From a bacterium (GTDB lineage: Bacteria > Armatimonadota > Fimbriimonadia > Fimbriimonadales > GBS-DC), in NCBI GenBank assembly GCA_029335935.2, contig JARJMV020000219.1, positions 1 to 12,078 of the forward strand: a stretch of 12,078 nt of DNA, read 5' to 3'. How positions within the stretch are numbered: position 1 is the first letter of the stretch; every line of letters starts with the position of its first letter. The position numbers were made by a program, and so were the translations under genes. Below the pieces are notes generated by a model, which was not told the DNA's origin, searched no databases, and was given only the letters and a program-made list of their open reading frames with translations. Shown here in pieces: positions 6,344-12,078 of this stretch.

Positions 6344-6768
6344 TGAACGCTAAAGTCATCACAGCAACTGGAACCGCCCCCTCTCTCGGTTCCCCCTACT
6401 GCGTAGGGGGAACCTCACGGAGGGGGTCTGCAAATCAATCCGCTTGGCAGGACAGTTCATCTAACTTGCAAGCCGAAACATCTCCCCCCTCTCTCGGTTC
6501 CCCCTACGCAGTAGGGGGAACCTCACGGAGGGGGTTCGAAAATCAACCTGCCCTCCTCCGCGCCTGCCACGAGTTCGAATCGCTTTTCATCCTACAACTC
6601 TGGCGTGCGATGCAACGCACCGTGCCCAACCAATCTAAAACACTCAACTATACAGAGATGTTCGATATCCAATTTGCCGATTATTTAGCCAAGCACGGGC
6701 GTTTCGGGTTGGCAGAGCAGCTGTATAAGCAGTTGAGCCAGCACTTACCGAAGGAGCCGACGCCATGA
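6343..6768 (+). CDS. flgJ: Rod-binding protein FlgJ, single-domain, with repeat-derived N-terminus
   Basis: The C-terminal half (residues about 69-135) is the rod-binding domain of FlgJ: LLRACHEFESLFILQLWRAM, then MFDIQFADYLAKHGRFGLAEQLYKQL. In Proteobacteria with two-domain FlgJ this domain caps the growing rod and is followed by a glucosaminidase that opens the peptidoglycan; here the hydrolase is absent, as in many other phyla. The first 68 residues are odd. SLGSPYxVGGTSRRG occurs at 14-28 and again at 50-64, encoded by two palindromic DNA elements, and the rest is Ser/Thr/Asn/Gln-rich linker. This part is probably disordered and not ancestral. The start lies on the last base of flgI, with GAGGTG about 5 nt upstream; the stop overlaps flgN (ATGA). 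A start further in would need to lie after the repeats, and no good one is visible. Confidence 0.88.
   Translation: MNAKVITATGTAPSLGSPYCVGGTSRRGSANQSAWQDSSSNLQAETSPPSLGSPYAVGGTSRRGFENQPALLRACHEFESLFILQLWRAMQRTVPNQSKTLNYTEMFDIQFADYLAKHGRFGLAEQLYKQLSQHLPKEPTP
6377..6426. repeat. Palindromic repeat family A, copy 1 (in-frame in flgJ)
   Basis: This 50-bp element is a nested hairpin. The outer stem CCCCCTC pairs with GAGGGGG (7 bp), then an unpaired internal loop, then a 12-bp perfect stem GGTTCCCCCTAC/GTAGGGGGAACC (6388-6399 with 6403-6414), closed by loop TGC. It is translated as PSLGSPYCVGGTSRRG. Weaker similarity to the second copy continues for about 15 bp to the right (AAATCAA). Confidence 0.93.
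6485..6534. repeat. Palindromic repeat family A, copy 2 (in-frame in flgJ)
   Basis: It lies 108 bp (36 codons) after copy 1, in the same reading frame. It is identical at 47 of 50 bases, and the three differences are the loop bases, GCA here against TGC. The 27-bp core 6496-6522 is therefore the exact reverse complement of core 6388-6414, while the outer flanks keep the same orientation. It is translated as PSLGSPYAVGGTSRRG. Confidence 0.93.
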
Positions 6769-7166
6769 GAACCTACACTGATTGGCTACGCGAGTGGCTA
6801 CGCGAGGGTAGGCGCGCGCTGCCGCTGTTGGAACAGTGGCGCGACGCGCTAATCCAACGCGACACCGAGCGCATCGACCACTTGAACACCTTGATACAAC
6901 CGATACTGGAGCGACTGGAAACCGCGCGGGCAGCCGTTGTGCAACTGGAATCGCCCGAACAGCTGCCCACGCCACTGCTCCAGCAAGCGCTTCAGCTCGC
7001 CCACCAGATCGACGCCATGGCGCAGACCGCCTACGACATCATCCTAAACGAGCTGGACTACACGCACGGGCTGATGGCGATTCTCACCCGCGCGGCGGAG
7101 CCTGAACACTACGCGCCTACCGTCGCGCCGCCCAGCCCGAATGTGCTGCTCAACACGGAGGCGTAA
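6765..7166 (+). CDS. flgN: FlgN family chaperone for hook-associated proteins
   Basis: FlgN is a cytosolic export chaperone that holds FlgK and FlgL before secretion. The 133-residue product is mostly helical and fits the family in length, in its Leu/Gln/Arg-rich heptads (residues 15-60, LPLLEQWRDALIQRDTERID and following) and in its position directly before flgK and flgL. The C-terminal 30 residues are Pro/Ala/Thr-rich and probably flexible; in studied FlgN proteins this end contacts the export ATPase or the substrate. The start codon overlaps the flgJ stop, with AAGGAG about 9 nt upstream. A 12-bp tandem duplication near the start gives WLREWLRE at residues 7-14. FlgN sequences are poorly conserved, so part of the confidence comes from context. 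Confidence 0.8.
   Translation: MRTYTDWLREWLREGRRALPLLEQWRDALIQRDTERIDHLNTLIQPILERLETARAAVVQLESPEQLPTPLLQQALQLAHQIDAMAQTAYDIILNELDYTHGLMAILTRAAEPEHYAPTVAPPSPNVLLNTEA
6783..6806 (+). repeat. Perfect 12-bp tandem duplication in flgN
   Basis: TGGCTACGCGAG occurs twice back to back (6783-6794 and 6795-6806), encoding WLRE twice within the first helix of FlgN. The perfect identity, including third positions, suggests a recent slippage duplication. Confidence 0.85.
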
Positions 7167-7169
7167 ACT

Positions 7170-8525
7170 ATGCCCACCTTTCAAGGCATCGAGTTAGGCG
7201 CACGCGCCATGCGAGCCTTCCAGATAGGACTGGAAGTCACGGGGCACAATGTGGCGAATGTGAACACGCCCGGCTTCTCTCGACGGCGCGTGCATTTTGC
7301 CAACACGCCCGAATACGCCTTCAATCCGAACATCCGAATCGGAACAGGCGTGATTGTGCAGCATGTGCAGCGCGTGCGCGACATGATGCTGGAGCAGCGC
7401 ATCAACACGAACACCGCCGACTTCGCGCGTTTGGACACCCTGCGCCAGCAGCTGCAGAACATTGAGGGCGTGCTGCTGGAGCCGGGCGAGCAAGGCATCA
7501 GCGCGCGCTTGAACGCCTTCTTCAACGCCTTCGACGAACTCGCCACACGCCCCGACAGTATGGCGGCGCGCCAGAGTGTGCTGCAAGCCGCCAGTGCACT
7601 GGTCGGAAGCATCCGCAATTTGCATACTAACTGGCAAAACTTGAACACTCAGCTCCAGCAGCAGATGAGCCAAACCGTCAGCGAGGCGAACGATATCGCA
7701 GCGCAGATTGGACGGTTGAACGAGCAAATCCGCGCGGCGCACTCCAACGGCGCGGAAGCGAGCGACCTGTTAGACCAGCGCGACCGCCTGATGACCCGCC
7801 TGAGCGAGCTGGTGGGCGCACGAGCGCACTACACCAGCGACGGCGGCATTATGGTCTTCGTGGATGGGCATACCCTCGTGCAGGATGGCGCGTCCTTCCC
7901 CCTGCCCAACGCCATCGATGTGCCCAACCGCGACTTGGACAGCACTCCCGTCGATATCCGCATCCAGCAGGGGCAGCTGCGCGGGCTGATGGACGCCGCC
8001 GCGAACCTGCAAGACTACATGAACCGCTTGAACCTGTTCACCAACACGCTGATTACCCAAGTGAACACCTTGCACCAGACGGGCTACGGGCTGGACAACA
8101 ACACGGGCTACCTGTTCTTCGACGGAACTGACGCCTCGAATATCGCCCTGCACAGCGATGTGAGCGACCCGCAGCGTATTGCCGCCAGCGGCTTGCCCAA
8201 TACGCCAGGCAACAACGGCGTCGCACAGGCGATTCTGAACCTGCGCAACCAGCCACAGGCGGCGCTGGGGGGCATGACCCTGCCCCAATACTATCGCGAA
8301 CTGGTGGGCATTATCGGCAACGACGCGCAGGTCTCCAGAAATCGCGCCGAATCGCAACAATTAACGCTGGAGCATCTTTACCAGATTCGCGAATCGGTAT
8401 CGGGCGTCTCGTTGGACGAGGAAGCGGCGAACTTGGTGAAGTATCAACGCAGTTATCAAGCGGCGGCAAAAGTCGTCAGCGTTTTCGATGGGCTTATTCA
8501 AGATGTGCTACAGATGGTGCGATAG
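7170..8525 (+). CDS. flgK: Flagellar hook-associated protein FlgK (HAP1)
   Basis: FlgK is the first of two adaptor layers joining hook to filament; it is exported by the flagellar type III system with no signal peptide. The 451-residue protein begins with the rod/hook-type D0 helix (FQGIELGARAMRAFQIGLEV, then TGHNVANVNTPGFSRRRV). It continues with FlgK-specific blocks (DIAAQIGRLNEQIRAAHSNG, DLLDQRDRLMTRLSELVG) and ends with the matching C-terminal helix (GVSLDEEAANLVKYQRSYQA, then AAKVVSVFDGLIQDVLQMVR). It is shorter than the 547-residue E. coli protein, so the surface domain between is reduced. The start is 3 bp after the flgN stop, with GGAGG at 7157-7161. A palindromic repeat begins 2 bp after the stop codon. 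Confidence 0.96.
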   Translation: MPTFQGIELGARAMRAFQIGLEVTGHNVANVNTPGFSRRRVHFANTPEYAFNPNIRIGTGVIVQHVQRVRDMMLEQRINTNTADFARLDTLRQQLQNIEGVLLEPGEQGISARLNAFFNAFDELATRPDSMAARQSVLQAASALVGSIRNLHTNWQNLNTQLQQQMSQTVSEANDIAAQIGRLNEQIRAAHSNGAEASDLLDQRDRLMTRLSELVGARAHYTSDGGIMVFVDGHTLVQDGASFPLPNAIDVPNRDLDSTPVDIRIQQGQLRGLMDAAANLQDYMNRLNLFTNTLITQVNTLHQTGYGLDNNTGYLFFDGTDASNIALHSDVSDPQRIAASGLPNTPGNNGVAQAILNLRNQPQAALGGMTLPQYYRELVGIIGNDAQVSRNRAESQQLTLEHLYQIRESVSGVSLDEEAANLVKYQRSYQAAAKVVSVFDGLIQDVLQMVR

Positions 8526-8527
8526 TA

Positions 8528-8573
8528 GCACGGACATTCCTGTCCGTGCCTGATGCTTGGACAGGAATGTCCC
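8528..8573. repeat. Palindromic repeat family B, copy 2 (flgK-flgL gap)
   Basis: GGACATTCCTGTCC (8532-8545) and GGACAGGAATGTCC (8559-8572) form a perfect 14-bp inverted repeat with a 13-bp spacer. The left arm with its flanks is also a hairpin by itself: GCACGGACA at 8528-8536 pairs with TGTCCGTGC at 8541-8549 around a TTCC loop. The same 14-13-14 layout and GCAC prefix occur in flgA at 3837. There is no T-run, so a classical terminator is unlikely. It occupies most of the 63-bp flgK-flgL gap. Confidence 0.85.
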
Positions 8574-8588
8574 AGCGACTGAGAGGCT

Positions 8589-9473
8589 ATGCGAATCAGC
8601 ACTTACTGGCAGTTTCGGCGGATGGAACACGCGACTGAGCAGAGCGTGCATCAGATGGCGCTCTGGCAGCGGCGCGTCGCCACAGGTAAGCGCGTCGAGC
8701 AGCCGTCGGACGACCCCGTCGGCTCGGTACACGCGCTCGCGCTGCGCGACCAGATAGGGCAGATAGACCAGTACACTCGCAACATTCGCGAAGCACGGAT
8801 GTTCCTACAGGCGACCGAGCAGGCGTTTGCCGACATCGGCGAACTGCTCCATCGCACCCGTCAGGTCGTCACGCAAGGCGCGAACGACACCAACGACGCC
8901 GCCGCACGGGAAGCCCTCGCCCAAGAGATCCGCGAAATCCAGCGACGCCTGCTCCAAATCGGCAACCAGCGCCCCGACGGCGAGCGGTATCTGTTCAGCG
9001 GGCAGACCGTCCACACCGCCCCTATCGATGTCGTCGGCGGAGTCGCCAGCTATGGGGGCGACGGCAACCCGCTCCTGGTCAACATCGCTGCCGACCGCAC
9101 CCTCGCCATGAACTTCTCAGGCGCACGCCTCGCCGACCTCTACAACAAACTTGCCCAAATAGAGAACAATCTCATCACGAACGCATCGCTGCCACTCTCG
9201 ATGGTCGATCTGCAAGATATCGAGCAGTACCAAAGTGAGTTCCACCGCTATCGCGGCGAGGTGGGCGTGCGCATGCGCGAGCTGACGAACTACGAGCAGT
9301 TGCATATGAGCCGCCGTGACCAACTCACAGGCAGCCTCGCCGATATCGAGGAGATAGACCTCGCTGAGGCGATTAGCCGTCTCAAGCAATCAGAGCTGAG
9401 CTATCAAGCATCGTTGCAAGTGTTCACGCGCGTGCAGAGTGTGAATCTATTCGATTTCCTGCGCGGAGGTTAG
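8589..9473 (+). CDS. flgL: Flagellar hook-associated protein FlgL (HAP3)
   Basis: FlgL is the second junction protein, between FlgK and flagellin, and is a truncated flagellin homologue. The 294-residue product shows the N-terminal flagellin-like coiled coil with the FlgL signature: MRISTYWQFRRMEH, then WQRRVATGKRVEQPSDDPVG. A central block has GNQRPDGERYLFSGQTV. The C-terminal helix is IEEIDLAEAISRLKQSELSY, followed by QASLQVFTRVQSVNLFDFL. The length is close to the family's usual 300. The ATG at 8589 aligns with the normal start, but the purine stretch GAGAGG ends only 2 nt before it, a poor spacing; the palindromic repeat lies just upstream. Its stop is 3 bp before fliW. Confidence 0.96.
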   Translation: MRISTYWQFRRMEHATEQSVHQMALWQRRVATGKRVEQPSDDPVGSVHALALRDQIGQIDQYTRNIREARMFLQATEQAFADIGELLHRTRQVVTQGANDTNDAAAREALAQEIREIQRRLLQIGNQRPDGERYLFSGQTVHTAPIDVVGGVASYGGDGNPLLVNIAADRTLAMNFSGARLADLYNKLAQIENNLITNASLPLSMVDLQDIEQYQSEFHRYRGEVGVRMRELTNYEQLHMSRRDQLTGSLADIEEIDLAEAISRLKQSELSYQASLQVFTRVQSVNLFDFLRGG

Positions 9474-9476
9474 AGC

Positions 9477-9941
9477 ATGGAACTTGAAACCACACGATTC
9501 GGTACAATTAAAGTGCAAGCGGACGACCTCATCACCTTCGAGGACGGACTGGTGGGTCTGGGTCAGTATCGTCGTTTCGTCCTGATTCAGCATGATCGTG
9601 AGGGTCCTTTCTGGTGGCTCCAATCGGCGGAGGAGCCGAGTTTGGCGCTCTTGCTGATAGACCCGTGGTACTTCCGTCCCGACTACGAGGTGGAGTTGTC
9701 GGACGCTGAGGTCGAGCGGCTGCGATTGAGCGAGTCGACGCCGCGCGCGGTGCTAACGACGGTCTCCATACCGCCTGGCAAGCCGCACGCGATGACTTCG
9801 AACCTGCTCGCGCCGCTGGTGATTAATCTGGAGTTGCGCATAGGACGGCAGGTGATTTTAGATGACGAGCGCTACCAGACGCGCCATCCGATACTGCAGG
9901 AGCTGTGGCGCACCGCGCAAGCGACCGAAGCCGCAGGCTAA
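9477..9941 (+). CDS. fliW: Flagellar assembly factor FliW
   Basis: FliW is a cytosolic regulator that binds either flagellin or CsrA. When flagellin is exported, freed FliW captures CsrA and relieves repression of flagellin translation (known from Bacillus subtilis and Campylobacter). The 154-residue protein shows the family pattern: an opening ELETTRFGTIKVQADDLITF, then EDGLVGLGQYRRFVLI; a middle PFWWLQSAEEPSLALLLIDP; and the conserved ending TSNLLAPLVINLELRIGRQV with HPI near the C-terminus. GGAGG (9465-9469) lies 7 nt before the ATG. csrA follows 27 bp later, the classic pairing. Third codon positions shift towards G and T compared with flgL just upstream, which may indicate a different history or expression level. 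Confidence 0.96.
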   Translation: MELETTRFGTIKVQADDLITFEDGLVGLGQYRRFVLIQHDREGPFWWLQSAEEPSLALLLIDPWYFRPDYEVELSDAEVERLRLSESTPRAVLTTVSIPPGKPHAMTSNLLAPLVINLELRIGRQVILDDERYQTRHPILQELWRTAQATEAAG

Positions 9942-9951
9942 TCGCTCACGC

Positions 9952-9959
9952 CAAGGAGG
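9952..9959 (+). promoter_or_regulatory. csrA ribosome binding site that is also a CsrA-box match
   Basis: CAAGGAGG is the csrA Shine-Dalgarno sequence, 9 nt before the ATG, and it matches the CsrA recognition consensus CANGGANG at every fixed position. CsrA bound here would block its own translation. Any SD-rich sequence resembles this motif, so the match alone is only suggestive. Confidence 0.5.
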
Positions 9960-9968
9960 GCTACTTGT

Positions 9969-10202
9969 ATGTTAGTATTGACGCGCAAGGTCAACCAGAG
10001 CATTATGATTGGCGATGATATCGAGGTCATCGTGCTGGAGGTGCGCGGCGAGCAGGTACGGCTCGGCATCAAAGCGCCCCGCACAGTAACGGTGCATCGC
10101 CGCGAGATTTACGACGCCATCCAGCAAGAGAATCTGCTGGCAGCGCAGTCCAAACCGGAGGATGTGCCCGTGCCTCCCAAGCAGGTGAAGAGCGCGTCGT
10201 AG
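9969..10202 (+). CDS. csrA: Carbon storage regulator CsrA (RNA-binding translational regulator)
   Basis: CsrA is a small dimeric RNA-binding protein that blocks ribosome access at GGA-containing leaders; next to fliW its likely main target is flagellin mRNA. The 77-residue product has the full family core: [42 protein letters not shown]. The RNA-contacting residues L4, R6 and R44 are present. The tail beyond residue 55 ([20 protein letters not shown]) is longer than in the 61-residue E. coli protein and comparable with FliW-partnered CsrA of Bacillus (74 residues), whose C-terminal extension contributes to the FliW contact. It is the last gene of the operon and ends 3 bp before the converging ldcA stop, with no obvious terminator between. 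Confidence 0.97.
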   Translation: MLVLTRKVNQSIMIGDDIEVIVLEVRGEQVRLGIKAPRTVTVHRREIYDAIQQENLLAAQSKPEDVPVPPKQVKSAS

Positions 10203-10205
10203 CAG

Positions 10206-11147
10206 CTAAGGCTTGACCGTCGCCGACTCCAGCAGGGTGAGTTTCCCGCGCTCGGTGTCCAGCTCTGCCAGCACGCCATACGGCAGCGTCAGCGGGTCTA
10301 AGATGTGCCCAAACGGAAAGCCCGCCATCGAAGGCTGCGGCAACGCGCCGAAGTAGTCGTCCAATAGCTCATCAGGCGTGAGTGTCAGCTCGCCCTCCTT
10401 GACATGCTTCTCCCAGCGCGTATCCTCGCTGAAGGCAATCCCCTTGCATACCTCCCACTTGCCCGCAAGTTTGAGGTGGTTGAGCATCGCATCGAGTCGG
10501 TAGGGCGGTTCGTCCACATCCTCAATCATTACAATCGCGTCGCGCGTATCCAGCTCGTAGGGGGTACCGATGGAATCCGCCATCAGGCACAGGCAGCCGC
10601 CTGTGAGGCGTCCTTGCGCTTTGCCTGCTCGGATGGCGCGAAACGGCGCGTTCCAAGAGGGTACTTCGCCCAGCGGCTCGGCGACCTCCAACGCCCGCCA
10701 GAAGACCGCCATCGCATGCTCAGGGATTGGGCGCGTCATGGTGATGGGCATCGGCGCATACAGCCCCACCAGCCCCACCTGACGCAGCAGCCATAGGTGC
10801 AGCACCGTGATGTCGCTGTAGCCAATCAGGAGTTTCGGATTGTTTCGGAACACAGCAGGGTCTAAATAGGGAATGAGCCGCGCAGCGCCGTAGCCGCCGC
10901 GCGAGCATAGCACCGCGTCGACATCATCACGGGCGAACATTGCCATCAGGTCGCGTGCGCGTTGCTCATCAGTACCTGCCAGATAGCCGCGCCTCGCCAG
11001 CGCATGCTCGCCAAGAACTATCTTATAGCCGCGCTGATAAAAAGGCTGCAATCCCTTCTCCAAGTCATCGGGTTCAATCGCACTTGAGGGCGACACCACG
11101 CCCAATGTCATGCCCGGTTGGATGGCTCGTGGTCGTAGCAGGTTCAT
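10206..11147 (-). CDS. ldcA: LD-carboxypeptidase, peptidase family S66 (LdcA/MccF type)
   Basis: S66 enzymes cut the L,D bond that joins the terminal D-alanine in muropeptide tetrapeptides during cytosolic peptidoglycan recycling; MccF relatives inactivate microcin C. Family motifs are all here (numbering from the upstream GTG): CSRGGYGAARLIPYLD at 84-99, the nucleophile loop IGYSDIT with Ser114, IEDVDEPPYRLD with Glu212, and FGHI with His284. This Ser-Glu-His triad and the spacing match Pseudomonas LdcA (Ser115, Glu217, His285). No signal peptide is present, so it is cytosolic. The start is uncertain: GTG at 11156 gives 316 residues, ATG at 11147 gives 313, and neither has a clear ribosome binding site. 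ATG is preferred because MNLLRPRAIQPGMTLGVVSP resembles usual family starts. It is convergent with csrA and not evidently part of the flagellar operon. Confidence 0.93.
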   Translation of the reverse strand: MNLLRPRAIQPGMTLGVVSPSSAIEPDDLEKGLQPFYQRGYKIVLGEHALARRGYLAGTDEQRARDLMAMFARDDVDAVLCSRGGYGAARLIPYLDPAVFRNNPKLLIGYSDITVLHLWLLRQVGLVGLYAPMPITMTRPIPEHAMAVFWRALEVAEPLGEVPSWNAPFRAIRAGKAQGRLTGGCLCLMADSIGTPYELDTRDAIVMIEDVDEPPYRLDAMLNHLKLAGKWEVCKGIAFSEDTRWEKHVKEGELTLTPDELLDDYFGALPQPSMAGFPFGHILDPLTLPYGVLAELDTERGKLTLLESATVKP

Positions 11148-11156
11148 AGCACCCAC

Positions 11157-11334
11157 AGTTCGCTGCGCAGGAGAGGAATCCTATCAGGAATGCGTCGTTA
11201 TGTTGCCACGAGGTTTTCCCAACCTATCAGGAGGAACTCAAGGATAGGGTGCGCATCACTACTCCGATTTCGCCCCCCTGCCCGAAGGGTGCAGGGAGTG
11301 AAGGTCAAACTCCCTGCAATCCCTGCCGTAGGCT
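11157..11334. other. Intergenic stretch between ldcA and the prepilin gene
   Basis: This 178-bp region holds a strong hairpin close to the prepilin stop (11290-11318) and a 10-bp direct repeat, CCTATCAGGA, at 11180-11189 and 11223-11232. The second repeat runs into AGGAGGAACTC and is followed by GATAGG (11243-11248), which can pair with its CCTATC. No credible small gene follows that SD-like sequence. The ldcA promoter should lie here, but I see no convincing -35/-10 pair. Confidence 0.6.
11290..11318 (-). terminator. Hairpin downstream of the prepilin gene, possible terminator
   Basis: TGCAGGGAGT (11290-11299) and ACTCCCTGCA (11309-11318) form a perfect 10-bp stem around a 9-nt loop, starting 17 bp after the prepilin stop codon. 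No T-run follows on the minus strand, so this is either a hairpin without a U-tract, an mRNA-end stabiliser, or another dispersed palindrome. Confidence 0.45.
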
Positions 11335-12078
11335 TTAGGTGTTTGGCGTGCCGCCCGGAATGCCCGACAAATCGCACGGCAGCGTATAGGTGTCTACCTC
11401 ACCGCTGTTGGTGGGCGAGCGTCCGGGAATCTTTGCGTCGCGGCGATACCACTTCGCGTGCCCGTCCACAAAGTTGATATTGATGCCGTCTTTGTGGCGT
11501 GGGTCGCCAGGGAAATTATCCCAGCCGAACGGTCCTGCAGGGCGCGGACAGCGCGGGTCAATCGGCGGGTCGCTCGCACGCTTATACACGGAGTCGTAGA
11601 ACATCGTGGTGTTCACAGGATCCTGAACTGCTGCCAACGGTACCACAGGGTCTTGGTCAAACAGTCCTGGCGGCAGCGCGGGGTCTTGGAACAGCGCGAA
11701 GTTGAGCGCATATGATGCGTAGCGGAAGTTGCCGCTCGTGCGCAGCCCCAAGGTCGCTAATATCGCCTGAAAGTCGATTCCTGGACGATTCGACGGGCAG
11801 ACCAAGATGTCTACATTCTTCATGTAGGGCATCACGGCGTCGAACACCGTGAATACGCGGTCGTTGGAACCAGGGTACAGTATCGCCCGATCCATACTGT
11901 ACACGCTTTGGGGGAACAACTCGTCGTAGTCCTGCACATAGCTCAGCGTCGCTAACGCGAACTGGCGCAGGTTGCTCAGACACGAGGTCTGACGCGCACT
12001 CTCACGCGCCTGAGCAAACACGGGGAACAAGATTGCCGCCAGAATGGCGATAATCGCAATCACGACCAGCAACTCAAT
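11335..12078 (-). CDS. Prepilin-like protein with H-x9-DG C-terminus (5' end outside window)
   Basis: The frame is open to the right edge and begins mid-motif with [20 protein letters not shown], the hydrophobic helix of type IV prepilin/pseudopilin proteins. The cleavage site and basic leader are therefore just outside. [20 protein letters not shown] follows, the form typical of the very large pseudopilin-like families of Armatimonadota and Planctomycetes (DUF1559 type). Near the C-terminus, [20 protein letters not shown] fits the H-x9-DG signature. The 247 visible residues include several cysteines (SCLSN, VCPSN, RCPRP, LPCDLSG) that could form disulfides. It is expected to be processed by a prepilin peptidase and to be envelope-anchored or surface-exposed; its role is unknown. 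It is not linked to the flagellar genes. Confidence 0.9.
   Translation of the reverse strand: MELLVVIAIIAILAAILFPVFAQARESARQTSCLSNLRQFALATLSYVQDYDELFPQSVYSMDRAILYPGSNDRVFTVFDAVMPYMKNVDILVCPSNRPGIDFQAILATLGLRTSGNFRYASYALNFALFQDPALPPGLFDQDPVVPLAAVQDPVNTTMFYDSVYKRASDPPIDPRCPRPAGPFGWDNFPGDPRHKDGININFVDGHAKWYRRDAKIPGRSPTNSGEVDTYTLPCDLSGIPGGTPNT

Noticed and set aside
6377..6534. The two flgJ palindromes as a CRISPR array or as terminators
   Set aside because: There are only two units, the spacing is coding linker sequence, both lie in frame within a gene, and no T-run follows either hairpin.
6675..6682. GCCGATTA within flgJ as a promoter for flgN-flgK
   Set aside because: It is inside coding sequence for conserved rod-domain residues, with no -35 match at 15 nt.
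9341..9348. GCCGATAT in the end of flgL as a sigma-28 promoter for fliW-csrA
   Set aside because: It is one base off the -10 consensus, has only CCAA where TAAA is expected, and encodes conserved FlgL residues, so chance is more likely.
10206..11147. LD-carboxypeptidase as the muramidase partner replacing the missing FlgJ hydrolase domain
   Set aside because: The S66 enzyme lacks a signal peptide, acts on cytosolic muropeptides rather than glycan strands, and is on the opposite strand; adjacency is not enough.
11190..11477. Plus-strand open frame after the ldcA/prepilin gap as a small gene
   Set aside because: It overlaps the prepilin 3' end on the opposite strand, has no proper SD at its start and no recognisable product.
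1..12078. Transfer RNA, ribosomal RNA, insertion sequence or phage attachment site
   Set aside because: No cloverleaf-like segment, transposase or integrase reading frame, or terminal repeat pair was seen in reading both strands.

Overview
The window is a flagellar late-assembly locus from a diderm bacterium, flanked by three unrelated chromosomal genes. The best organism guess is a member of Armatimonadota (Fimbriimonadales-like, possibly thermophilic). Three things support this. The P-ring and L-ring genes (flgI, flgH) imply an outer membrane. The partial prepilin at the right edge has the [15 protein letters not shown] start followed by [12 protein letters not shown] and an H-x9-DG ending, a type very abundant in Armatimonadota and Planctomycetes. 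The locus is GC-rich and carries FliW and CsrA. The taxonomic call is inference; no marker gene is present.

Layout. The 3' part of a DUF4058-family gene (3-575, +) ends exactly where a leftward operon ends. That operon, read right to left, is fliD (filament cap), fliS (flagellin chaperone) and a FliT-like small helical protein (3627 down to 576). A 136-bp divergent region (3628-3763) separates it from a tight rightward operon: flgA-flgH-flgI-flgJ-flgN-flgK-flgL-fliW-csrA (3764-10202). Most junctions there overlap or have gaps of 10 bp or less; the larger gaps are flgK-flgL (63 bp) and fliW-csrA (27 bp). Beyond csrA, a convergent LD-carboxypeptidase gene (S66 family) ends 3 bp away. A 178-bp intergenic stretch follows, then the partial prepilin-like gene, which runs off the right edge.

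How the genes work together. FlgA, FlgH, FlgI and FlgJ complete the rod and its bushings in the envelope. FlgN chaperones the hook-filament junction proteins FlgK and FlgL. FliD, FliS and the FliT-like protein handle filament capping and flagellin or cap export. FliW and CsrA form the switch that couples free flagellin to flagellin translation. Flagellin, hook, motor, export-apparatus and chemotaxis genes are not in the window.

The most interesting signals are not genes. (1) Two 50-bp palindromic elements sit in frame in flgJ. They are identical except for the three loop bases, which are reverse complements, as if the hairpin core had flipped. (2) A second palindromic family with 14-13-14 architecture has one copy inside flgA, just after the signal peptide, and one between flgK and flgL. 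(3) The divergent fliD/flgA region holds a perfect 12-bp inverted repeat, and each arm contains the sigma-28 (FliA) -10 consensus GCCGATAA pointing outwards. I found no obvious defence, mobile or biosynthetic system.
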